Shown here: positions 48,039 to 54,615 of the stretch, in pieces | How the letters are laid out: every line of letters begins with the position of its first letter | Numbering within the stretch: position 1 is the stretch's first letter | Assembly (NCBI RefSeq): GCF_003143855.1 | Contig: NZ_QFRK01000048.1 | Coordinates: 1-54,615 of the forward strand | Length of the DNA: 54,615 bases | Source: Streptomyces sp. NWU339 | GTDB lineage: Bacteria > Actinomycetota > Actinomycetes > Streptomycetales > Streptomycetaceae | Reading direction: 5' to 3' | Made by a program: the position numbers and the translations under genes | Notes under the pieces: model-generated | Told to the model about the DNA's origin: nothing | Seen by the model: the letters and a program-made list of their open reading frames with translations, nothing else | The model's database searches: none

Positions 48039-50770
48039 CAGCGGGTCACCGCCCTGCCGTCGGCGCCGGTCGCGCCGCGCGTGTACCGGGGGTGGATCAA
48101 CCCGACGCAGGTGTACGGGAGTCCGTCGACCTCCTCGACGGGGACGCCCCGCTGTTCGGCCAGCAGCCGGACGTGGTCGAGGTCGCTGCCCGCCCCGGAC
48201 CGCGCCAGTATCCTCCAGGGCACCCGGCGCAGCAGCACCCGGGTGGTCTCGCCGACGCCGGGCTTGACGAGGTTCACGTCGTGGATGCCGTACTCCTCGC
48301 TGATGCGCTCGACGGCGGCCCAGCCCTCCCAGGTGGGGGTGCGGTCGGTGGCGAGCAGTTCCTTGGCCTGGGCGCAGGCGGCGTCCGTGACCTCGGGGAA
48401 GCGGGCTGAGACGGCGTCCAGGAAGGCCACCGAGGCGTCCGCGTCGGCGAGTTCGCGGTAGAACTTGGCGCCGTGGAAGTCGTCCGGGCCGACCAGGTCG
48501 GCCCGCAGCACGGTGCGTGAGACGAGGCCGGAGACGGTCGAGTTGAGGCAGGCGGAGGGGATCAGGTAGTCCTCGCGGGTGCCGTAGGTCCGTACGCAGG
48601 AGCCGGGGTCGGCCAGCACCGCGATCTCCGGGTCGAAGCCGGTGACACCGTGGGTCTTCTCGAACTCCTGGACGGCCTGGGCGAGTTCACGGGTGATGGC
48701 GCCCTTGCCGGTCCAGCCGTCGACGAAGACGACGTCCCGGGGGTCGTGATGCTCGGCCAGCCAGCGCAGTGCGTTGGCGTCGATGCCGCGGCCGCGGACG
48801 ATGGAGACGGCGTAGTGCGGGAGGTCGAGTTGGTGCCGGTGCCGGGCCCAGCGGCGCATCAGGATGCCGACGGGGGTGCCGGCGCGGGCCAGGGAGACGA
48901 GTACCGGGCGGGGTGTGGGGGTCCCCCCGCTCATGGGGGTCCCCCCGCTCGAGCGAAGCCGAGAGTGGGGGAGAAGTCGAGAGTGGGGGAGTTCGGCGAG
49001 CACGGTCTCGGTGACCACGCCGACCGCGTGGGCGAGGCGGGCCGCCGAGACCTCCAGGGCCGCGTGGAACAGCCGCTGGTACTGCTCGCTCGGCTGGTAC
49101 TCGACGGGCAGCGACTCGGCGTAGTGCGCGCCGCCGCTCTGGATGGCCTCCTCGCGCTCCTCGGTCGGCGCCTCCAGGGTGACGTCCGAGAGGTCCTGGA
49201 GCAGCCAGCCGACCTCCTCGGGCGCGTACGAGGAGAAGGCGGGGCCGCGGAGGGGCTCGGGCAGCATGGAGGCGGGCCTTTCGAGGACGTCGGGTCCGGC
49301 GGGTACGTCGGGTCCGGCGGGTCCGTGAGAGGGCGCGGGGACGTACGACGGTATGACCGCCAGGAGGACCTGCGGGGTGTGCGCGGCGAGCTCGGCCAGC
49401 AGACCGCCGGGCGCGTGCAGCGCGGGGGTGTCGGCGGCCGAGTCGACGACCGCGACGACGGCGTCGAAGCCGGCGCCCGCGACGTTGTAGGCGTAGCGCT
49501 CGCCGGGGCCGTCGGCGGGGTCGTCGTGGGCGGGGAAGACCAGTCGGGTGCGTATCGCGTAGCCGGGGTCGTCGACGGCGAGGACGGGTGAGCGGGTGGT
49601 GGTCGAGAAGCGCACCTCGGTGCCGGTCGCCCCGGCCGCCGCCTGCCCCGGCCTCTGCCCCGGTTCCGGTTCCGGTGCCAGCTTCTGTTCCAGCGCGTGG
49701 GCGAGGCGGAGCGGGGCGTACATCAGCTCCTCGAAGCCGAGGACGAGTATGCGGCCGCGGCCGCGGCGGGCGCCGTCGGGGAGCGCCTCCGCGAGACGGG
49801 CCGCCATGTCGGGGAGTGCGCTCTCCAGGCGGGCGCGGTGCTCGGGCGTGAACCCGTGCCGCCCGCCGTCGGGAAGGCCGGAGGGCCAGCGCAGATCCAC
49901 GCGCGTGAGCTTGTCGCTCGGGTGCGGGCCGGCTTGGGTTGCTCGCGCCCGTGCGGCGGTGGCCGCAGATCCGGACGGCGCCGCAGTCGACCGAGCACCC
50001 CCCGTGGCACCCTCGTGCCGCGCCACCAGCTCCTGTCCCTTCTCCAGGACGCCCTCCGGCAACCGCACCGTGCCCGACACGGTCGTCACCAGGTCGATCC
50101 GCGCCCCGATCTCGCGGGCGAACCCGTCCAGCCGCCCGGCGTCGGCGGGCGAGCGCATGTCGACCAGGGCGACCACCACGTACCGCCGCCGAGGATGGCG
50201 CGCGTGCAGGTCGCGGATGGTGTTCAGGACCGTGTTGCCGGTGGAGAACTCGTCGTCGACCAGGACCAGCGGCCCGTCCCCGGCCAGCAGCCCGGCGTCC
50301 TCGGGGAGCAGCAGGTGCGAGGTCGCGTGGGAGTGGGACTCCTCGAAACCGCCCGCCGTGGCCACCCCGGGGACCGGGCGGCGGGTGGAGTGCAGACAGG
50401 GAGCGACGCCCAGGCCGTCGGCGACCGAGTGGCCGAGGCCGGTCGCGGTCTCCGCGTACCCGAGGACCACGGCCCGGTGGGCCTGTTCGCCCAGCAGTTC
50501 GCGGACCCGGCGGCCGAGGGCGACACCGTGGCCGTACACGACGGACGGCGGGCTGGGCACGTGCTTGCCGAGGACGTTGGACACCAGCAGGTGGGCCCGC
50601 TTGGGGTTGCGGCGCAGGGCCAGGCCCAGCATCCCGGTCAACCGGTCGTCGCCGGCCAGTTCGACACCCAGCCGCTCCGCGACCCAGCTCCCGGGCCAGA
50701 CGCTCCCGCCGGTCATGCCCGCGCCGGCCTGCGACCCGTCGCGCGCCTCACGGCGCACTGCCTCGTTCAC
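48038..50770 (-). CDS. Phosphoribosyltransferase-TRSP-StiP (cysteine protease-like) fusion
   Basis: A 910-residue fusion of two proteins usually made separately. Residues about 40-260 are a phosphoribosyltransferase: GYAETATGLGHSVADGLG and the PRPP loop LVLVDDEFSTGNT (168-180). A TRSP-like region follows (about 290-520: LVLGFEELMYAPLRLAHALE, DDPGYAIRTRLVFP). From about 540 is the StiP domain: GGAHYAESLPVEYQPSEQY, VLVSLARAGTPVG, VSIVRGRGID, VFVDGWTGKGAI, DYLIPSACLNSTVSGLVSRT. Residues about 594-620 come from an interspersed repeat inserted in frame. GTG start inside 11-bp repeats. The StiP protease name rests on weak homology; the domain is known in Ter operons. Confidence 0.88.
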   Translation of the reverse strand: MNEAVRREARDGSQAGAGMTGGSVWPGSWVAERLGVELAGDDRLTGMLGLALRRNPKRAHLLVSNVLGKHVPSPPSVVYGHGVALGRRVRELLGEQAHRAVVLGYAETATGLGHSVADGLGVAPCLHSTRRPVPGVATAGGFEESHSHATSHLLLPEDAGLLAGDGPLVLVDDEFSTGNTVLNTIRDLHARHPRRRYVVVALVDMRSPADAGRLDGFAREIGARIDLVTTVSGTVRLPEGVLEKGQELVARHEGATGGARSTAAPSGSAATAARARATQAGPHPSDKLTRVDLRWPSGLPDGGRHGFTPEHRARLESALPDMAARLAEALPDGARRGRGRILVLGFEELMYAPLRLAHALEQKLAPEPEPGQRPGQAAAGATGTEVRFSTTTRSPVLAVDDPGYAIRTRLVFPAHDDPADGPGERYAYNVAGAGFDAVVAVVDSAADTPALHAPGGLLAELAAHTPQVLLAVIPSYVPAPSHGPAGPDVPAGPDVLERPASMLPEPLRGPAFSSYAPEEVGWLLQDLSDVTLEAPTEEREEAIQSGGAHYAESLPVEYQPSEQYQRLFHAALEVSAARLAHAVGVVTETVLAELPHSRLLPHSRLRSSGGTPMSGGTPTPRPVLVSLARAGTPVGILMRRWARHRHQLDLPHYAVSIVRGRGIDANALRWLAEHHDPRDVVFVDGWTGKGAITRELAQAVQEFEKTHGVTGFDPEIAVLADPGSCVRTYGTREDYLIPSACLNSTVSGLVSRTVLRADLVGPDDFHGAKFYRELADADASVAFLDAVSARFPEVTDAACAQAKELLATDRTPTWEGWAAVERISEEYGIHDVNLVKPGVGETTRVLLRRVPWRILARSGAGSDLDHVRLLAEQRGVPVEEVDGLPYTCVGLIHPRYTRGATGADGRAVTR
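48912..48991. repeat. Streptomyces interspersed repeat within a coding sequence
   Basis: An 80-bp block with two 17-bp copies of TGGGGGTCCCCCCGCTC (48916-48932 and 48934-48950), the segment CGAGCGAAGCCGAGAGTGGG typical of an interspersed repeat I recall from many Streptomyces genomes, and two copies of GAGAGTGGGGGAG (48961-48973, 48979-48991). It lies in the StiP domain and encodes about 27 low-complexity residues between TVLAE and RPVLVSLARAG without breaking the frame. Confidence 0.85.
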
Positions 50771-50799
50771 TGCCTTCTCACTGCCTTCTCACTGTCTTC
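50767..50799. repeat. 11-bp tandem repeat over the start of the fusion gene
   Basis: Three units of TCACTGCCTTC (50767-50777, 50778-50788, and 50789-50799 with one mismatch). On the coding strand each unit carries GAAGGCAGTGA, a ribosome site and a GTG, so copy number affects which GTG starts translation. Eleven is not a multiple of three, so gain or loss of a unit changes the frame of upstream starts. Confidence 0.8.
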
Positions 50800-50828
50800 T
50801 CCGAGCCTCTCGCCGTCGCTCCGGTACG

Positions 50829-51995
50829 TCACTCCGCCAGGCCGGCCGCGAGCAGCTCCACGAACCCGATGTCCTCGTTGGCCACGCCGAAGGCCTCGGC
50901 GCGCAACAGGGTCCGCTCGGCCCAGGCGCGGTGCGGCTTCACCTCGTTCATCTTGTTCGTGTACGCCGACCTCATGACACCCCCGCCGTCGCGTTCCGGC
51001 CGGAGGATGTCCTGCGCGTCGCTGTACTCCTCGTGACTGACAACGGACAGCGCGTGCACGGGCAGCACGTGCGAGGGGTGGATGCAGGTCTTGCCCTGCA
51101 GTCCGTTGGCCCGGTCGAGGGAGATCTCCCGCAGCAGGCCGTCCATGGCGTGCTCGATCAGTGTCGCGCGCAGTTCCACGGCCTGTACCTCCAGGAAGGG
51201 GCTCTGCCGCAGTTGTGGCTTGAACATGCGTTCCTGGACCCGGAAGTACTCCCAGACCGGTCCCGTCACGGTGAATCCGGTGCCGTCGGCGCGGGCCAGC
51301 ATGTTCACCACGTCGGCGATCACGGAGGCGACGATCTGGATGTCGTAGGCGGTCATGTCGGGGCCGCGGCGCAGCCCGTACGGGGAGCAGAAGTCGGTCA
51401 CGCCGAGGCGCAGGGCGAGGACCCGGTCGCGGTACTTGTCGACCGCGCGGAGGATGCCTTCGAGGGTCTCCACGCGTGTCTCGCGGTAGAGCAGCTCCGG
51501 CGACTCCAGTACCGGCATGGCGAAGAGGCGGTGCCCGCTCTCGGCCTCGGCGAGGGCGAGGGCCTCCAGGAAGGGCACGCCGCGTTCCTCGGTGAACTTC
51601 GGCAGAACGAATCCGGACAGCAGCGAGAGGGCCGGGCCGAGACGCCGGACGAGGTCCGGTATCTGGTCGGGGGTCCGGACCCGGATGAACAGCAGCGGCA
51701 GATCGGCCGCCGGCCGGTCGGCCAGGTCGGCGAACTGACGGACGAGGTTCACCTCGCCGGCGAGCACGTCCTCGTCGCCGATGGAGTCCTCGAGGCACAG
51801 CACCATCGAGACCACACCGCGCCCGGCCTGCTTGACGATGTCGTCGGCGAGCCGGGGGCGGGTCGCGGGGCTGTACAGCGTGGCGCCCAGCGCCGTGGAG
51901 AGCAGCTGGGCCGGTGACTCCTGCGTGAACACGCCCGGCTCCCGGTAGAAGAGACGTTTCCGCACCGCCGGGGCGATCTGTCCGAAGTGACGCAT
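50829..51995 (-). CDS. CitE-like aldolase/lyase (HpcH/HpaI family) of the Ter module
   Basis: A 388-residue enzyme of the HpcH/HpaI aldolase / citrate-lyase beta superfamily. Visible motifs are LGATLYSPATRPRLA near the N-terminus, LCLEDSIGDED (the metal-binding Glu-Asp pair in the usual LDLEDxV position), LFIRVRTPDQ, LPKFTEE, AMPVLESPELLY, LRLGVTDFCSPYG and QGKTCIHPSHV. It would join or split a C-C bond in a CoA- or keto-acid-type substrate. ATG 51995 with GGGAG about 5 bases upstream. It is followed by the fusion gene, 58 bp away. Known companion in Ter-linked operons. Confidence 0.88.
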   Translation of the reverse strand: MRHFGQIAPAVRKRLFYREPGVFTQESPAQLLSTALGATLYSPATRPRLADDIVKQAGRGVVSMVLCLEDSIGDEDVLAGEVNLVRQFADLADRPAADLPLLFIRVRTPDQIPDLVRRLGPALSLLSGFVLPKFTEERGVPFLEALALAEAESGHRLFAMPVLESPELLYRETRVETLEGILRAVDKYRDRVLALRLGVTDFCSPYGLRRGPDMTAYDIQIVASVIADVVNMLARADGTGFTVTGPVWEYFRVQERMFKPQLRQSPFLEVQAVELRATLIEHAMDGLLREISLDRANGLQGKTCIHPSHVLPVHALSVVSHEEYSDAQDILRPERDGGGVMRSAYTNKMNEVKPHRAWAERTLLRAEAFGVANEDIGFVELLAAGLAE

Positions 51996-52180
51996 TGAAC
52001 TCCCCCGTGGCCGTTGGGCATGCTGTGGAATGTCGGAAGGTGGCCGGTAATAGTACGTACGGAACGATGTCGGCGGTTCCCGCCCGGTGTGAACTCGAGG
52101 TGGCCCGACCGTGTCGTTCCCATACCGTCTCGCCACCCCCCGCATTGTCGTGATCAGGACGGAGAGGGCAGGATGACCGT

Positions 52181-53107
52181 ATGACGCACGCCATGCTGAA
52201 GGGGTCGAACGTCCCGCTCCAAGCCACCACGGTACGCGCCGTCCTGCGCTGGTCCCCGGGGCAGGGTGTGCCGGACGTGGACGCGTCCGCGCTGCTCCTG
52301 GGGCTCGACGACCGGGTGCGCTCGGACGAGGACTTCGTCTTCTACAACCAGCCCCGGCACCCGTCCGGCACGGTGTGGCGGCTCGGCAAGAAGCGGGTCG
52401 CCGAGGGTCTGACCGACACGATCCAGACAGACCTCGACGGGGTCGAGGACGGCGTGGGGCGGATCCTGCTGGTGGCGTCGGCGGACGGCGTCACCTTCGA
52501 CCAGGTGCACACGCTGCGCATCCTGTTGTTCGACGCGCAGGCGCCCGAAGCGGAGCCGCTGGCGTACTTCGACGTCAAGCCGGAGACGGGCCAGGAGACG
52601 GCGCTGATCTGCGGTGAGCTGTACCGGCGCGGGGAGGGCTGGAAGTTCCGGGCGCTCGGCGAGGGCTACTCGAACGGGCTGAAGGGCCTGGCGACGGACT
52701 TCGGCATCTCGGTGGACGAGTCGGAGGCGGCGCAGGACCCCTCGGCTGCCGACCCCGGCCGCCCGGACACGTCCGGCACGACCGGGACCCCGGTCCGTCC
52801 CGACGCGCTGACCCAGCCGCAGGCCCCGGCCGCGGCGGACCTGTCCGGGCCCCTGCCGCCCGAGCAGCCGGCAGGGGTGCCGGCGCAGCCCGCGTACGGG
52901 TATCCGCCGCAGCAGCCCCCGGCCGCGCAGCCGGCGTACGGCTACCCGCAGACGACCGGGCGGCCCGCCTACGGTTACCCGCAGGCGGCTCCCGCGGCGG
53001 CCGCCGCGGGAGCGCCGTCCGGCTACGGCTACCCGCCCCCCGCGCCCGGCGCCCCCGACCCCGACTTCCGTCTGCCCCCGCAGGGGCCTCAGTTCATCGG
53101 ACGGTAG
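52181..53107 (+). CDS. TerD family protein with Gly-Tyr-Pro repeat tail
   Basis: A 308-residue stress protein. Residues 1-180 are a TerD domain: GSNVPLQATTVRAVLRW, VDASALLLG, DFVFYNQPRHPSG, VGRILLVAS, ETALICGELYRRGEGWKFRALGEGY. The Ca2+-binding acidic residues of TerD proteins are represented in VDASALLLG and DFVFYNQ. Residues 185-308 are a Pro/Ala/Gln tail with four AYGYP or GYGYP repeats (about 240-285). TerD proteins bind calcium and act with TerC-type membrane proteins. It is divergent from the CitE-like gene. Confidence 0.9.
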   Translation: MTHAMLKGSNVPLQATTVRAVLRWSPGQGVPDVDASALLLGLDDRVRSDEDFVFYNQPRHPSGTVWRLGKKRVAEGLTDTIQTDLDGVEDGVGRILLVASADGVTFDQVHTLRILLFDAQAPEAEPLAYFDVKPETGQETALICGELYRRGEGWKFRALGEGYSNGLKGLATDFGISVDESEAAQDPSAADPGRPDTSGTTGTPVRPDALTQPQAPAAADLSGPLPPEQPAGVPAQPAYGYPPQQPPAAQPAYGYPQTTGRPAYGYPQAAPAAAAAGAPSGYGYPPPAPGAPDPDFRLPPQGPQFIGR

Positions 53108-53143
53108 GGCCCGGTCCGACGGGGCCCCGGCCCGGGTGGGGCC

Positions 53144-53881
53144 CTAACGGTCCACCTTCGACTTGAAGCCGCGGCCCCACTGCAGGCCCCACCCGTACAG
53201 GCGGTCGAGCTCCGCCTGGAAGCCGTAGACGAACTTCACCTCGCGGTGGACCACGATCTCGCCCTTGACGTTCTCGATCATCACCACCGCGCAGGAGCGG
53301 GCCTGCGGATGGCGCTCGTCCAGACCTATCTCGATCCGCGGGCCGTTGCTCGGGAAGAGGGTGACGATGGCGTGCGTACGGTCGAACGCGGGCGTCTGGT
53401 CGTAGATGTACGCGAAGACCAGCAGGCGTTTGATGTGCTCGCGGTGGTCCAGGTTGACGTAGATCGTCTCACCGGAGGCCGAGCCGAACCGGTCGTCGCC
53501 GCTGAGCTTGACGTACGGCGCCGCGTTGACGTCGCCGAGGAAGCCGCCGAGCGGCTGGACCACGCCCTTGGTGCCGTCCTGGAGTTCGTACAGACAGCCC
53601 AGGTCCAGGTCGACGTTGACCATGCTCTGGCTGTGGGCGACGACCTCCGGGGGCTTGAGCGCCTTGAGCGGGTGCCGCAGCAGGCTCTCCCGCTGGGCGC
53701 CGCCCAGGTCGGAGGTGCGCATCCGCCAGCTCAGGTTGATCCGCAGATGGCCGTTGGCCGCGCCCTGTTTGGTCAGGGACACCTGCGCGTGCCGTTTGGT
53801 CAGCTCGATGGCGTTGGTGGCCGCGTTGCCCGAGTCGAAGGCGGTCTCTTTCCCGCGCCACAGTCCGTCCAGAAATCTCAT
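53144..53881 (-). CDS. TerD/TerA-like stress protein
   Basis: A 245-residue protein of the TerD superfamily, more like TerA/TerF forms: AQVSLTKQGAANGHLRINLSW, MVNVDLDLGCLYELQDGTKGVVQPLGG, YVKLSGDDRFGSASGETIYVNL and RHPQARSCAVVMIENV. The DLGCLYEL segment and the GDDRFG turn are the acidic Ca2+-site positions. The N-terminus is MRFLDGLWRGKETAFD, typical of Streptomyces members. It lies in front of the DUF475 gene on the minus strand, and in the same direction; convergent with the preceding TerD gene, 36 bp apart. Confidence 0.9.
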   Translation of the reverse strand: MRFLDGLWRGKETAFDSGNAATNAIELTKRHAQVSLTKQGAANGHLRINLSWRMRTSDLGGAQRESLLRHPLKALKPPEVVAHSQSMVNVDLDLGCLYELQDGTKGVVQPLGGFLGDVNAAPYVKLSGDDRFGSASGETIYVNLDHREHIKRLLVFAYIYDQTPAFDRTHAIVTLFPSNGPRIEIGLDERHPQARSCAVVMIENVKGEIVVHREVKFVYGFQAELDRLYGWGLQWGRGFKSKVDR

Positions 53882-53971
53882 TCCCGCCCCAAGTCCGCTC
53901 GTGGAACCCCGCCGGCCCCGCCGCCGTGCCGTCCCGCCGTCCCGCTGTTCCGCCGCCCCCGCAACGGCCGA

Positions 53972-54010
53972 CGGGGCGGCCCCGAGGAGTGGTCCTCGAC
54001 GGCCGCCCCG
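53972..54010 (-). terminator. Hairpin terminator after the DUF475 gene
   Basis: CGGGGCGGCC (53972-53981) pairs with GGCCGCCCCG (54001-54010), continued by CGAGGA/TCCTCG inside, giving about 16 pairs with small mismatches. It lies 29 bases after the stop of the membrane-protein gene on the minus strand. Confidence 0.75.
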
Positions 54011-54038
54011 AACAGAGCGTTCCTCACGCGGAGGGCAG

Positions 54039-54572
54039 TCACACCCCGGACGGGACCTCGGTCTTCTCCGGGGTCCCCCCGGCCGCCGCGATCGCCTTGT
54101 TGCGGCGCACGGAGGACCAGAAGGAGGCGCCGATCAGGACGACACCGATCAGGCCGGTGATGATCTCGTTGATCTCGTACTGGATCGTGACGAGCAGCAG
54201 GGCGGCGAGCGCGCCGATGGCGTAGTGCGCGCCGTGCTCCAGGTAGACGTACTCGTCGAGGGTGCCCTGGCGGACCAGGTAGACCGTCAGCGAACGGACG
54301 TACATGGCGCCGATGCCCAGGCCCAGGGCCATCAGCACGATGTCGTTGGTGATGGCGAAGGCGCCGATCACACCGTCGAAGGAGAAGGACGCGTCCAGGA
54401 CCTCCAGGTAGAGGAACATGAAGAACGCGGCCTTGCCGGCCAGCGCGACCGCCGAGCGGGGCTTCCCGGCGCGCACGGCCCTCTCCTCCTCCTCGTGCTC
54501 GCGTTCCTCCTCCTCTTCGAGTTTGTCCTCGAAGTAGCCGGAGAGTCCGCCCACGATCATGTAGGTGATCAG
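54039..54572 (-). CDS. DUF475 (TerC-like) membrane protein, 5' end missing
   Basis: The C-terminal 177 residues of a DUF475/YceF-type TerC-like protein; full-length relatives are around 370-390 residues, so roughly half is missing. Visible: LITYMIVGGLSGYFEDKLEEEEE, FFMFLYLEVLDASFSFDGVIGAFAITND with the metal-site Asp, and LVTIQYEINEIITGLIGVVLIG. TerC-like proteins partner with TerD proteins at the membrane in metal and stress tolerance. The coding sequence is intact back to 54572 and then changes to sequencing adapter, so the truncation is technical. Confidence 0.9.
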   Translation of the reverse strand: MITYMIVGGLSGYFEDKLEEEEEREHEEEERAVRAGKPRSAVALAGKAAFFMFLYLEVLDASFSFDGVIGAFAITNDIVLMALGLGIGAMYVRSLTVYLVRQGTLDEYVYLEHGAHYAIGALAALLLVTIQYEINEIITGLIGVVLIGASFWSSVRRNKAIAAAGGTPEKTEVPSGV

Positions 54573-54615
54573 CTGTCACATATACACATCTGACGCAGCC
54601 GACGATACTCCTTGT
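54573..54615. other. Illumina Nextera adapter and i5 index (contamination)
   Basis: The last 43 bases read CTGTC-ACA-TATACACATC, TGACGC-A-GCCGACGA, TACTCCTT, GT. This matches the Nextera transposase read-through (mosaic end plus adapter, 30 of 33 bases; the three mismatches are all T to A), followed exactly by an 8-base index, TACTCCTT, which is the reverse complement of AAGGAGTA, and the first bases GT of the i5 flow-cell sequence. It is therefore contig-end adapter, not genome. Confidence 0.95.

Overview
The window is about 54.6 kb of very GC-rich DNA with strong third-position G/C bias, many GTG starts, 4-bp ATGA/GTGA gene overlaps, leaderless promoters and long GC hairpin terminators. Together with the protein families this points to a Streptomyces chromosome. 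The gene order recalls the S. coelicolor core region around SCO2297-SCO2368 (from memory, not checked). It is ordinary chromosomal sequence: no prophage, transposase, CRISPR array or recognisable biosynthetic cluster was seen.

Layout. 1-6.7 kb: Uma2-type protein, a MerR regulator with a membrane protein, YaaA, KDPG aldolase, and an operon reading leftward of Nif3-like protein, zinc-ribbon coiled-coil protein and RNase HI/acid phosphatase. 6.8-13.4 kb: a hypothetical protein, a 55-residue small protein, a MaoC dehydratase, a response regulator that has lost its DNA-binding domain, two methyltransferases and an MFS exporter. 13.4-16.1 kb: cell-wall amidase and two membrane proteins, the second with a duplicated 3' end. 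16.1-20.3 kb: a translationally coupled glycosyltransferase / methyltransferase / alpha-alpha-barrel operon facing a KstR-like TetR regulator. 20.5-21.9 kb: a secreted GH10 xylanase with a CBM2. 22.1-27.9 kb: a cobalamin riboswitch followed by five coupled genes: a surface alpha/alpha-barrel protein, a small secreted SCO2322-type protein, and the T, fused A-A' and S subunits of an ECF transporter. 28.3-38.4 kb: a transglycosylase, PAP2 and GT87 membrane enzymes, an O-methyltransferase, FHA-like, DUF1992 and other small proteins, an MFS-winged-helix fusion and a peptidoglycan-binding protein. 38.4-47.2 kb: HAD phosphatase, a TMEM165/GDT1-type Mn exporter behind a yybP-ykoY riboswitch, a secreted HNH nuclease, PhoD-like phosphatase, DoxX, VTT/DedA, a tRNA-Val and an FmdB-type zinc ribbon. 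47.2 kb-end: a Ter stress module (HAD, phosphoribosyltransferase-StiP fusion, CitE-like aldolase, two TerD proteins, DUF475/TerC-like membrane protein).

The most interesting system is the cobalamin-riboswitch operon. Its two exported proteins look like the alpha and beta domains of animal intrinsic factor/transcobalamin encoded as two genes directly upstream of an ECF importer, so I propose a surface B12-capture and uptake machine. The last 43 bases are not biological: they match the Illumina Nextera read-through sequence with an i5 index, so the final gene is truncated by the end of an assembled contig.
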